DNA of 9,815 nucleotides, from contig CAZEMX010000072.1 of NCBI GenBank assembly GCA_964513415.1, positions 1 through 9,815 on the forward strand, in the 5' to 3' direction. This document shows positions 1-5,366 of the stretch, in pieces. Within the stretch, counting starts at the first letter, position 1. Every line of letters begins with the position of its first letter. Origin of the DNA: Methanomethylicus sp964513415 (GTDB taxonomy: Archaea > Thermoproteota > Methanomethylicia > Methanomethylicales > Methanomethylicaceae). The notes under the pieces are model-generated. The model worked only from the letters and a program-made list of their open reading frames with translations. It was not told the DNA's origin and ran no database searches. Position numbers and translations under genes: made by a program.

Positions 1-112
1 TGCTCACGGTGCTGAAAGGCACGCCGCTTTCGCGCGCAATCTGGCGTTGTGGGATGGTCTTGGCACGCAGACGCGCCATCACGAAATCGTAAATTGGGAA
101 AGGAGTGTTCAT
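1..112 (-). CDS. Phage HTH transcriptional regulator (CI/Cro-like), N-terminus only
   Basis: Reading leftward from the ATG at 112, 37 codons are open to the window edge. The peptide opens MNTPFPIYDFVMARLRAK and continues with IPQRQIARESGVPFSTVS, which fits helix 2, the turn and the recognition helix of a lambda-repressor-like helix-turn-helix (Q-x-x-I-A-x-x-S-G-V pattern). Such proteins bind operators between divergent phage promoters. The position fits: a divergent promoter pair separates it from a long early operon on the other strand. No good Shine-Dalgarno precedes the ATG, and a promoter-like pair would start transcription almost at the start codon, so the message may be leaderless, as for lambda cI from PRM. 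The C-terminus lies outside, so a short Cro-type protein cannot be told from a longer repressor. Confidence 0.75.
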   Translation of the reverse strand, partial: MNTPFPIYDFVMARLRAKTIPQRQIARESGVPFSTVS

Positions 113-120
113 GCTTGCTG

Positions 121-149
121 AGTCTAAACCCATTTTTATGGATTGACAA
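121..149 (-). promoter_or_regulatory. Putative promoter of the HTH regulator
   Basis: On the minus strand TTGTCA (149-144) is followed after 17 bases by TAGACT (126-121). This is a reasonable sigma70-like pair with ideal spacing. Initiation would fall about 114-113, one or two bases before the ATG at 112, predicting a leaderless or nearly leaderless mRNA. The -35 element overlaps the -35 of the opposing promoter, so the two should compete for RNA polymerase. Called by eye. Confidence 0.5.
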
Positions 150-164
150 GTAACCCATACATGG
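127..164. promoter_or_regulatory. Two candidate operator dyads in the divergent control region
   Basis: AACCCAT occurs at 127-133 and again at 152-158, 25 bases apart. Each is followed by a mirror ATGG, giving CCAT-TTTT-ATGG (130-141) and CCAT-AC-ATGG (155-164). The first lies in the regulator promoter spacer, the second in the early promoter spacer. That places them well for repressor binding by the adjacent HTH protein, but the two dyads have different spacer lengths, so only a shared half-site may matter. Confidence 0.35.
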
Positions 165-171
165 CTATTGT
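143..171 (+). promoter_or_regulatory. Putative early-operon promoter
   Basis: TTGACA (143-148), a perfect -35 consensus, is followed after 17 bases by TATTGT (166-171, 4 of 6 consensus bases). It lies 45 bases upstream of the first plus-strand start codon and is the only promoter-like sequence seen in front of the gene run that extends to 5366. It overlaps the opposing regulator promoter, as expected for a lysis-lysogeny switch. Confidence 0.55.
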
Positions 172-215
172 GTCTCTACCCAATCACCAAACAACCCAAC
201 AGGAGGAACCACAAA

Positions 216-443
216 GTGTTGAAATCCAAACCTTCCAAGTCGGTCGAACGGCTGGTTAGAGCGCACGTCATGAAGTTGCCAAACAAGGTCTCTAAGGATT
301 TCAGAGCCGGCATGCGCGCCGCATTTTGGCTACAGATCAGGGGATACGCCTACGTCCCGTACTTCAAGCCTGGGGCGGCCAAGTTAGATGCGTTCAAGTC
401 CGGATACCTTCATGCTCGGTCGAGCATCAAGGGGGCGTCATGA
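216..443 (+). CDS. Small unknown early protein, paralogue A
   Basis: The GTG start at 216 is chosen because AGGAGG (201-206) lies nine bases upstream; an in-frame TTG at 168 lies at the promoter and has no such site. The product is 75 aa, basic at the N-terminus, with no signal peptide. Residues 29-70 (around DFRAG, W39, AKLDAF, AR) align without gaps to residues 38-79 of the next protein with about 15 of 42 residues identical, so the two genes are a tandem duplication. It is the first gene after the early promoter and its stop overlaps the next start (ATGA). I do not recognise a known family. Early-operon leader genes of phages are often host-takeover or regulatory proteins, but that is inference only. 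Confidence 0.7.
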   Translation: MLKSKPSKSVERLVRAHVMKLPNKVSKDFRAGMRAAFWLQIRGYAYVPYFKPGAAKLDAFKSGYLHARSSIKGAS

Positions 444-700
444 GCACGGAAGATCCGGTCGCTGTCGGCAATTTCCTTCCCGAATACGATCGGGCAAACC
501 AGATTGTGGAGGAGTGGTTTCCCAAAGGATCGACGCCGCGCAGCGAGGCCTTCAAAAAGGGCGCCAAGGCTTATTTGTGGGGTATGTTGGCGGGCCTGGC
601 CATCCTCTGCCCTTATCCTCCGGCCACGGCCAAACACGATGCTTTTTTCGCCGGCTTCGACGGCGCCAGGAAGCTCTACCGGGCTATGGAGGGCAAATGA
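440..700 (+). CDS. Small unknown early protein, paralogue B
   Basis: An 86-aa protein starting at the ATG that overlaps the previous stop, with AAGGGGG (429-435) four bases upstream. It shares the core F-x-x-G-x-x-A...W...G-x-A...P...AK-x-DAF-x-x-G...AR with the protein encoded just before it, as expected of a duplicated pair that diverged. The stretch around YLWGMLAGLAILCPYPP (45-61) is hydrophobic but interrupted by prolines, so it is more likely a buried core than a membrane helix. The stop is embedded in the ATGA that starts the next gene. Function unknown. Confidence 0.75.
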   Translation: MSTEDPVAVGNFLPEYDRANQIVEEWFPKGSTPRSEAFKKGAKAYLWGMLAGLAILCPYPPATAKHDAFFAGFDGARKLYRAMEGK

Positions 701-993
701 TTATCAGGATTCCTAACCCACAGACCAACAGGGTGGTCTATGGTCTGCGCGAGGCAGAGGACGGCTCTCCCATTGCGATCGGTAGAGATTCGCAGCTAGC
801 CTGCATGGATGCCACAGGCTGGATCCCTGCCGGCTGCTCGGTTTCTTTCTTTGCGCCTGGAGTTGAGTATCGCAGCATCCTCGACAATTCGCAGTCCCTC
901 CTGCTCGCTCGGATGGTCAGAATGTTCGGTAGTAATGTGGTCACGATGGATCTCTGCGTTTCTCGTGACCAGATCGGGAACTCCCATGCTTGA
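697..993 (+). CDS. 98-aa unknown protein carrying an antisense copy of kinase sequence
   Basis: It starts at the ATG overlapping the previous stop (ATGA), with GGAGGG at 688-693. The product is 98 aa and soluble-looking; I do not recognise a family. The remarkable part is codons 56-79 (862-933): this 72-base stretch is a perfect reverse complement of codons 138-161 of the dNMP kinase 2.3 kb downstream. It enters and leaves exactly at codon boundaries, so removing it would keep the frame. Residues 1-55 and 80-98 are therefore probably the native protein and 56-79 an inserted or overwritten segment, here read as VEYRSILDNS...MFGS. The minus strand is also open across the copy. Translation is supported by overlapping starts on both sides, but the protein may no longer fold as its ancestor did. 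Confidence 0.65.
   Translation: MIIRIPNPQTNRVVYGLREAEDGSPIAIGRDSQLACMDATGWIPAGCSVSFFAPGVEYRSILDNSQSLLLARMVRMFGSNVVTMDLCVSRDQIGNSHA
862..933 (+). repeat. 72-bp perfect inverted repeat, left copy
   Basis: Identical over all 72 bases to the reverse complement of 3236-3307. The flanks differ at once on both sides (A861 against C, A934 against C, in the same orientation). No target-site duplication is visible. It lies inside the 98-aa gene, in frame. The kinase copy falls in a conserved family motif, so this copy is taken to be the derived one. Confidence 0.97.
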
Positions 994-1270
994 CCGGGCT
1001 TGTCAGCACGTCGGCGCTGCGATTTCCTCCCTGGCCAGAATCCTGTACTGGAAAGGGCTGGGGCTTCGCATCCCGGCCGCCATGATCCGGGTGAGCGATC
1101 TCCGGAAAGAGCGGGACCACTGCGAGCGCATGGTCGCCGAGTCACAAAGCAACCTCGCGTCGTGGCGGGAGCGTCTCGACGCGGTTGAAGACGCGCTGGA
1201 GGATGCCGAGTGGGAACAAAACCGGATGCTCCATAACTTTGACACTCATTTCAAAAGGAAAAGCACATGA
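986..1270 (+). CDS. Coiled-coil unknown protein
   Basis: Ninety-four residues from the ATG at 986, overlapping the previous gene by eight bases. There is no strong ribosome site, and an in-frame ATG at 1082 is an alternative that would keep only the helical part. Residues 37-85 (SDLRKERDHCERMVAESQ onward) are rich in Glu, Arg and Ala with heptad-like spacing and should form a coiled coil. Residues 5-32 are more hydrophobic. The stop overlaps the next start as ATGA. No known family recognised; the coiled coil suggests an oligomer or a partner-binding protein. Confidence 0.65.
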   Translation: MLDRACQHVGAAISSLARILYWKGLGLRIPAAMIRVSDLRKERDHCERMVAESQSNLASWRERLDAVEDALEDAEWEQNRMLHNFDTHFKRKST

Positions 1271-1449
1271 ATGCAGAACAACCAGAGCCGCGGTTCGTGG
1301 CCGGGGATGCGGTGACGGTCAAGAAGACAGGAAGGAATGGGAAAGTCGTTGAAAACGTGTTTCGTGACGGACGGATGCTGTATTTGGTCGATCAGCCGCA
1401 CGGCGGCGGAATCCTCCGGCAATACTACCCAGGGGAAGAACTCGAATGA
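1267..1449 (+). CDS. 60-aa small beta-rich (KOW/SH3-like) protein
   Basis: Starts at 1267 with AGGA (1256-1259) seven bases upstream and overlaps the preceding stop. The sequence FVAGDAVTVKKTGRNGKVVE, followed by a short beta-prone tail with GGG and QYYPGEELE, has the G-D-x-V-x-V...G-x-x-G-x-V layout seen in KOW or small SH3-like barrels. Such domains bind nucleic acid or proteins. The assignment is by pattern only. Coupled to the next gene by ATGA. Confidence 0.7.
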   Translation: MNAEQPEPRFVAGDAVTVKKTGRNGKVVENVFRDGRMLYLVDQPHGGGILRQYYPGEELE

Positions 1450-1787
1450 TCAGCCCCATTACCGACACTCTGCGCCATATCGGCGATGGCGTTTTCGTCG
1501 ACTCAGCCAGCGACAAACTGGCCGAGCTGGTCACCGCGGTTTGCAGCACGGGGAAAGCCGGCCGGCTTGATCTGGCGATCACCGTCAAGCAAGCCGCCAG
1601 AGGCGGCGCCATGCTGATTTCCGGGAAAGTCAAGCTGACCAAACCGGCCGAAGCGCCGCTGGAAACCATGCTTTTTGCCACTCCCGAGGGAAATCTGGTG
1701 CACGACAACCCGCACCAGCAAACCCTCGACCTGAGAAGCGTTCAACCCAGGCCGTTTTCCGCGGCCGACCTCAAGGAAGCGTCATAA
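1446..1787 (+). CDS. Phage protein typically paired with DUF2303
   Basis: A 113-aa protein with AGGGGAAG (1431-1438) seven bases before the ATG. Features seen: an acidic helical N-terminus with DKLAELVTAVCSTGKAGRL, a beta-prone middle (LDLAITVKQA, ISGKVKLTKPAEAP) and a C-terminal MLFATPEGNLVHDNPHQQTLDLR. From memory, proteins with this TGKxGxLxLxLxxK...LFxxxxGNLxxxxPxQxxLxLR pattern stand directly upstream of DUF2303 genes in many prophages, often as an uncharacterised conserved pair. Here the stop (TAA) shares one base with the ATG of the DUF2303 gene. Biochemical function unknown. Confidence 0.75.
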   Translation: MISPITDTLRHIGDGVFVDSASDKLAELVTAVCSTGKAGRLDLAITVKQAARGGAMLISGKVKLTKPAEAPLETMLFATPEGNLVHDNPHQQTLDLRSVQPRPFSAADLKEAS

Positions 1788-2626
1788 TGGAATCAATCAA
1801 CGAAAATCTGGCTGAAACGCTTTCACGCGAGCTTAAGTCGCCAGTTGAAATTTGCAGTGAGATCGGATTTGCTGTTCGTCGAGTGGCTTTGCCGGCCGGC
1901 TGGATCATGAGAGAGTTCGACGACGAGAGACTGTTATCTCAGCCGAGGCGGAAGGTCGCCAAGGTCAGTCTGGCAGACGCCGAAGGATTTGTCGAATACG
2001 TCCAGGCGCAGGCATCGGAGGATTCCACCATCTGGGTGGACGCCGATTTCACCGTCGGAAAAATCAAAATCCTTGCGATCATCAACGACCACGGCCCCAA
2101 TGGGGTTGGAGGCGGGTGGCGAGATCATCTGGCGGAATACTCTCCGATGTTCTCGGAAGAATGGCGGAGATGGACCGGTTTTGACCGCAAGCCCATGGCG
2201 CAATCAGATTTCGCGGGGTTTATCGAGGAAAACCTTCAGGACGTGGCCACCGTGGAAGGGCTTCCGTCCGGCGCCGACATGCTGCGGATGGCAATCGATT
2301 TCGAAGCCAAGCAGGATTTGCGTTTCAAGTCGGCTTTGCGCTTGCAAAGCGGAGGGGTCGATCTCGTATTTGTCCAACAGGAGGACAGCGGCACCCTCGA
2401 AAAAATGAAGCTCTTCGACCGGTTTGCAATCGGAATCCCCGTATTTCGTGGAGAGGATGCCTTTCGTGTCGACGCGCGGCTTCGGTACAGAGTCCATGAG
2501 GGTAAGCTTAGATTCTGGTACGAAATCATCAGGCCAGACAAAACGATCGAGGCGTCTGCCAATGACATCGTGGCAAAAATTGCGGCGGCCGGGCTGCCCA
2601 TTTTCAACGGCAATCCATTCGCCTGA
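1787..2626 (+). CDS. DUF2303 (YfdQ-like) phage protein
   Basis: A 279-aa protein with AGGA (1774-1777) upstream and a TAATG junction to the previous gene. It matches the architecture of DUF2303, the family of YfdQ from the E. coli CPS-53 prophage, and its length is close to the family norm. Recognisable parts: the N-terminal PRR and FVEYV region (53-72), GWRDHLAEYSPMFSEEWRRW (110-129), DFAGFIEENLQDVA (141-154), ML...FEA (165-174), and the C-terminal IPVFRG...ARLRYRVHEGKLRFWYEI (217-247). The family is common in early or recombination regions of temperate phages, but no activity has been demonstrated as far as I know. Cytoplasmic; no membrane segment. High confidence in family, none in mechanism. 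Confidence 0.9.
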   Translation: MESINENLAETLSRELKSPVEICSEIGFAVRRVALPAGWIMREFDDERLLSQPRRKVAKVSLADAEGFVEYVQAQASEDSTIWVDADFTVGKIKILAIINDHGPNGVGGGWRDHLAEYSPMFSEEWRRWTGFDRKPMAQSDFAGFIEENLQDVATVEGLPSGADMLRMAIDFEAKQDLRFKSALRLQSGGVDLVFVQQEDSGTLEKMKLFDRFAIGIPVFRGEDAFRVDARLRYRVHEGKLRFWYEIIRPDKTIEASANDIVAKIAAAGLPIFNGNPFA

Positions 2627-2628
2627 CC

Positions 2629-3006
2629 GTGGATCATGAGCGCAACGGCGTTGCCGCCGTGTTTTTTCCGGCCGAACCGGATTCCACGGTGGTCGAGGCC
2701 GTGGAAAAGGCGGCCGGCTATCTCAATCCGGGGCTGCATCTTTACACCAACGGGAGGCAGCTTGCTGTTCTTCCGGGGATGCTTCCGGGGTGGTCTGCAT
2801 TTGTCGCAGGAAGAGGAGTTAATCATGCTGTTGATTGGTCTGACCGGAAAAGCCTTTGCTGGAAAGGATCTCGTTGCCATGCATTTGCTTCGGCAGCACG
2901 GGTTTTTCAAGATGGCCTTTGCCGACCCGTTGCGGGAGGGCCTCAAAACGATGTTAGGCTTGGAGGAATGGAATTTTACTCCGGCCGGAAAGGAATCCAC
3001 GATTGA
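2629..3006 (+). CDS. Small unknown protein with an unusually long 3' overlap into the kinase gene
   Basis: From the GTG at 2629, two bases after the DUF2303 stop, this frame has the GC-rich third positions of a real gene up to about 2800 (VAAVFFPAEPDSTVVEAVEK, then a GYLNPGLHLYTNGRQLAVLP segment). Other frames here are Arg/Cys-rich shadows. After 2825 it overlaps the dNMP kinase by 182 bases in another frame, and its residues there become Cys, Ser and Arg rich like a shadow. A TAA at 2820-2822 in the +3 frame, just before the kinase start, would be the natural end of such a gene, so a small indel between about 2760 and 2815 may have removed the original stop. No good ribosome site; start uncertain. 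No family recognised. Confidence 0.45.
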   Translation: MDHERNGVAAVFFPAEPDSTVVEAVEKAAGYLNPGLHLYTNGRQLAVLPGMLPGWSAFVAGRGVNHAVDWSDRKSLCWKGSRCHAFASAARVFQDGLCRPVAGGPQNDVRLGGMEFYSGRKGIHD

Positions 3007-3412
3007 ATGGATAGGTAAGTCGCCAAGGGAATTGGAGCAGACGCTTGGTACCGAGTGGGGCCGTGATCAGGTCCATGTGGAAATCTGGTGCCGGCTCATG
3101 GATCAACGGATCAGGGCCAGAAAAGCCGCAGGAATGGGACTGATTGTGATTTCAGATGTTCGATTTCTCGATGAGGCGCGGTTTATCCATTCGCATTGCG
3201 GGCATATTTGGCGGATTGTTCGGCCTGGTGCAGAGACTACCGAACATTCTGACCATCCGAGCGAGCAGGAGGGACTGCGAATTGTCGAGGATGCTGCGAT
3301 ACTCAACGACGGAACGATCGAGGAGCTCAAGGAACAGGTCGATGAGGCTGTCGACAAGCTTTTCGATGAGATGTGTCAGAACAATTTGAGGAGGTCTGCA
3401 TCGTGCCTATAA
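2825..3412 (+). CDS. Deoxynucleoside monophosphate kinase, phage type
   Basis: A 195-aa protein of the phage dNMP kinase family (T4 gene 1 type), which phosphorylates dNMPs to dNDPs with ATP to feed phage DNA synthesis in the cytoplasm. Visible family marks: the P-loop GLTGKAFAGKD (5-15), FADPL (32-36), PRELEQTLGTEWGR (67-80), VISDVRFLDEA (108-118) and the HPSE motif (144-147). The start is fixed by GAGGAG (2813-2818) six bases upstream and by the P-loop lying near the N-terminus. Codons 138-161, containing HPSE, are the right copy of the 72-bp inverted repeat. An intact kinase across the repeat shows that the local orientation is right. The 3' end overlaps the next gene by 10 bases. Confidence 0.9.
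   Translation: MLLIGLTGKAFAGKDLVAMHLLRQHGFFKMAFADPLREGLKTMLGLEEWNFTPAGKESTIEWIGKSPRELEQTLGTEWGRDQVHVEIWCRLMDQRIRARKAAGMGLIVISDVRFLDEARFIHSHCGHIWRIVRPGAETTEHSDHPSEQEGLRIVEDAAILNDGTIEELKEQVDEAVDKLFDEMCQNNLRRSASCL
3236..3307 (-). repeat. 72-bp perfect inverted repeat, right copy
   Basis: The reverse complement of 862-933, all 72 bases identical. It covers kinase codons 138-161 exactly in frame (TTEHSDHPSEQEGLRIVEDA and the next four residues). Because this stretch is conserved in dNMP kinases, it is probably the source copy. The distance between the inner ends is 2302 bases. Confidence 0.97.
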
Positions 3413-3990
3413 TGCCATCAGGAAAAGAAAGTCATCGCTCGAAACTGCTGGTGACGCTGGTCAAGGAAGGTTCTCTGCCTGTCAAGGAACTGTCCGAAAA
3501 AACCGGTTTGACTGAGCGTCAAGTCCTGGACAATGTTTCTCAGGCAAAACGGGAGGGGATGGTGAAATCTCTGATCGACCAGGAGACCGGATTGATCGCT
3601 TATCGGATCACGCCGGATGGAAGGATCTGGGTCGATCAGTTCAACGCACGCAGACGAGAGCTGTCAGCGCCAGCGGATAAAGAAAAAGTGCCGCCGATTG
3701 AATCGGCGCCTGAAGAATCGGCGCCGGCTGAGATTGCTCAAGAGCTTAGGCCAGAGATTCCTGAGCCGATGGACGATTCATCGAGCCGGCTGCCGGCAAA
3801 AATTTCTCCCCCAGAGATTTTTGCCGCGAGAGCTGAATCCTCTGATCTGCTTCGAGTTTTTTCAGATCGGGATGCGGCGATAGAGTACGCGAAAACGATT
3901 TCGCTCGAGGATAAACGGCCGACGCCGGTTTACTCGCTCCGAACGATCGGATCTGCTCAGGCGGTTGTGCAGTTTGTTGCTGAGGTTTGA
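3403..3990 (+). CDS. Winged-helix DNA-binding protein with C-terminal unknown domain
   Basis: The GTG at 3403 is preferred because GAGGAGG (3388-3394) lies eight bases upstream; an ATG at 3412 in the same frame overlaps the kinase stop but sits 17 bases from that site. The 195-aa product has three parts: residues 10-80 form a winged helix-turn-helix (KLLVTLVKEGSLPVKELSEK, then a recognition helix TERQVLDNVSQAKREGMV and a wing YRITPDG); about 90-145 are a Pro/Glu/Ala-rich linker; about 148-195 are a compact alpha/beta tail (LLRVFSDRDAAIEYAKTISL, then PTPVYSLRTIG). The wHTH resembles MarR/ArsR-like modules that stand in phage early operons as replication or transcription regulators. Target unknown. 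Confidence 0.75.
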   Translation: MPIMPSGKESHRSKLLVTLVKEGSLPVKELSEKTGLTERQVLDNVSQAKREGMVKSLIDQETGLIAYRITPDGRIWVDQFNARRRELSAPADKEKVPPIESAPEESAPAEIAQELRPEIPEPMDDSSSRLPAKISPPEIFAARAESSDLLRVFSDRDAAIEYAKTISLEDKRPTPVYSLRTIGSAQAVVQFVAEV

Positions 3991-3991
3991 A

Positions 3992-4723
3992 ATGGAATTC
4001 ATCAGAATGAAGAACGGAGGATGCATCAGGGCAGACGCCATCTTAGCTGTTCTTACTGCAGAAGCTCGCGCGGCTGATTCTCTTTGCGCCGAACTCAAGC
4101 CGCGGGTGATCGTTCATTTTGGCGATGGCATATATAACAACAGCATTGTTTTATCCTGCGAAACGGCCGAAGAGTGCGAAGAGTTGTGCCAATCGATTAT
4201 GGCGCAGATAAAGGCTGCTAACGAAAAAGTTGGCTGTCGCGATGAACAGGCGATCAACGAACGGTTAAAGTACCCTCTGATCCACGAATGGCACGTTGCA
4301 TTGAATCGGCACGCCGATGAGTGGCGTATGGCCGGCAAAAAACTGGGAGAGATTCGCTTCCTGTACGAAGCAAAGAAGATGGCCGACGAGGTGCCGCGCA
4401 TGGAGATGCTGTTTCGCCAAGAGCGCGAGAACGCATTGCCGCAGACGCACCAGCAATGCAGCCATCAGGCTCCGGTGCCAGTGAAAGACAACCACCTGAC
4501 GTGCTGCAAGGGCGTGAAGACGCGAGATTGCCCGCATCTGCTGGCGCTGTATAGGATCGAGCGTTGCACGCCAGCCGACATTGACGTCGCCAAGGCATGG
4601 ACTTGCGCGACCCACATCGTGAGCACAGGCGGAGACATCATGAACGAGGGTTTCTTGCTGAGCGTCGATGACAGGATGTTCTGGGACAACGTGCATTCCA
4701 GCCTGGCGCAAACGCTTAGTTAA
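3992..4723 (+). CDS. Two-part phage protein with C-terminal Cys/His-rich putative zinc site
   Basis: Starts at the ATG at 3992, one base after the previous stop, with GAGG (3982-3985) six bases upstream. Residues 1-76 form an alpha/beta unit (MEFIRMKNGG...RVIVHFGDG...SIVLSCETAEECEELCQSI). Residues about 95-150 are helical (EWHVALNRHADEWRMAGKKL, then FLYEAKKMADEVPRMEMLF). Residues 165-235 carry C171, C172, C180, C192, C205 and H208 in CCKGVKTRDCP...RC...WTCATH, a likely zinc-binding arrangement. GC content rises from roughly 47-50% before about 4250 to about 65% after 4380, so the gene may be a fusion at a mosaic junction. The TAA at 4721-4723 is followed by 23 more open codons in the same frame that end over the next start codon, so the protein may be prematurely stopped. 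Function unknown. Confidence 0.7.
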   Translation: MEFIRMKNGGCIRADAILAVLTAEARAADSLCAELKPRVIVHFGDGIYNNSIVLSCETAEECEELCQSIMAQIKAANEKVGCRDEQAINERLKYPLIHEWHVALNRHADEWRMAGKKLGEIRFLYEAKKMADEVPRMEMLFRQERENALPQTHQQCSHQAPVPVKDNHLTCCKGVKTRDCPHLLALYRIERCTPADIDVAKAWTCATHIVSTGGDIMNEGFLLSVDDRMFWDNVHSSLAQTLS

Positions 4724-4795
4724 CGGGCCGAGCAAGCGCAGCTTGCGAAGGTCCGCGTTGAACGCCGGGCTGGCCGGCAAAGGATAGGACGATGA
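4724..4795 (+). other. Same-frame coding-like tail after a possible premature stop
   Basis: After the TAA at 4721-4723 the same frame stays open for 23 codons (RAEQAQLAKVRVERRAGRQR and three more residues) to a TGA at 4793-4795. That TGA overlaps the ATG at 4792 as ATGA, the junction type used through this operon. TAA is one change away from CAA (Gln). A short hairpin, GCAAGC-GCA-GCTTGC (4732-4746), lies inside but has no T-run, so I do not call a terminator. Confidence 0.35.
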
Positions 4796-5130
4796 ACGAC
4801 ACAATCGAGACATGGGCGCAGGGCTACTTTGTGGACCAGCCGCAGTACCGGCACTGGAGCGCCGAGGAGAAGGATCACGCCAACAAACGCGAGGCGCTGC
4901 TGGTTCGGCCGGGGCCGACCGACAACGCGATTTGCCAAGCGTACAGCCCTGACGCGGCGCAATGGATCGCGCAGCGGCTGAACATGGCCGCAAAGCTAGA
5001 AGCGCTGGCAAACAAGCTGCGCACCGCAGAAGCGATGAAGGACCAGAAGGAGTGGATTGCCTGCATCGATGCGATCTACCGCGCGGCGCACTTGCAGGCC
5101 AACGCAGAGCTGAAAGACGGCCCGCGATGA
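4792..5130 (+). CDS. 112-aa unknown phage protein
   Basis: The ATG at 4792 has AGGA (4781-4784) seven bases upstream. The central stretch ICQAYSPDAAQWIAQRLNMA (47-66), followed by KLEALANKL, resembles a segment I recall from many small early phage proteins (AICxAxxPxxAxWIAxRLNxAxxLE), where it precedes a helical tail. The N-terminus has WAQGYFVDQPQYRHW. No enzyme motif and no membrane segment. The stop overlaps the next ATG (ATGA). Probably real because of coupling, composition and ribosome site; role unknown. Confidence 0.7.
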   Translation: MNDTIETWAQGYFVDQPQYRHWSAEEKDHANKREALLVRPGPTDNAICQAYSPDAAQWIAQRLNMAAKLEALANKLRTAEAMKDQKEWIACIDAIYRAAHLQANAELKDGPR

Positions 5131-5366
5131 CCGACAACGCAACGAGCACCACAGCGGCCGAGGGCCGTCCTTTCGAGCCCCGGGTTAGCCGGCTACGCGA
5201 GATAGCGCGCAAGCGAAGACAAGCTAGAGCATTGCATGACTGCGTGCTGGTGCTCGGATTGGTGCCTGGGCGCGAGCGTGACGCCAACGTCGTGAGCATA
5301 GAGGCCGCTATCCTGGATGCAGAGTGGCGGCAGATGCTGGCCGACCTGCCGGCTAACGCCAAGTAG
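5127..5366 (+). CDS. 79-aa unknown basic phage protein, last gene of the early operon
   Basis: It starts within the previous stop (ATGA) with no strong ribosome site, which suggests translational coupling. The product has a Thr/Ala-rich N-terminus, a basic middle (RVSRLREIARKRRQARALHD) and a helical C-terminus (SIEAAILDAEWRQMLADLP). No family recognised. It is the last clear plus-strand gene; the opposing operon begins its end 190 bases on. Confidence 0.6.
   Translation: MTDNATSTTAAEGRPFEPRVSRLREIARKRRQARALHDCVLVLGLVPGRERDANVVSIEAAILDAEWRQMLADLPANAK

Noticed and set aside
796..987. Minus-strand frame reading the kinase HxSE segment at 862-933
   Set aside because: Only the 24 copied codons match the kinase; there is no P-loop or other kinase part, so it is not a second kinase gene.
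2236..3000. A 254-codon open frame on the minus strand
   Set aside because: It runs antisense through the DUF2303 gene and the kinase P-loop region; its composition is that of a shadow frame.
862..3307. Template/variable repeat pair of a diversity-generating retroelement
   Set aside because: The copies are inverted and identical, with no adenine-specific differences, and no reverse transcriptase is present.
4732..4746. Hairpin GCAAGC-GCA-GCTTGC as a terminator
   Set aside because: The stem is only six pairs, no T-run follows, and it lies in a stretch that still looks coding within a coupled operon.
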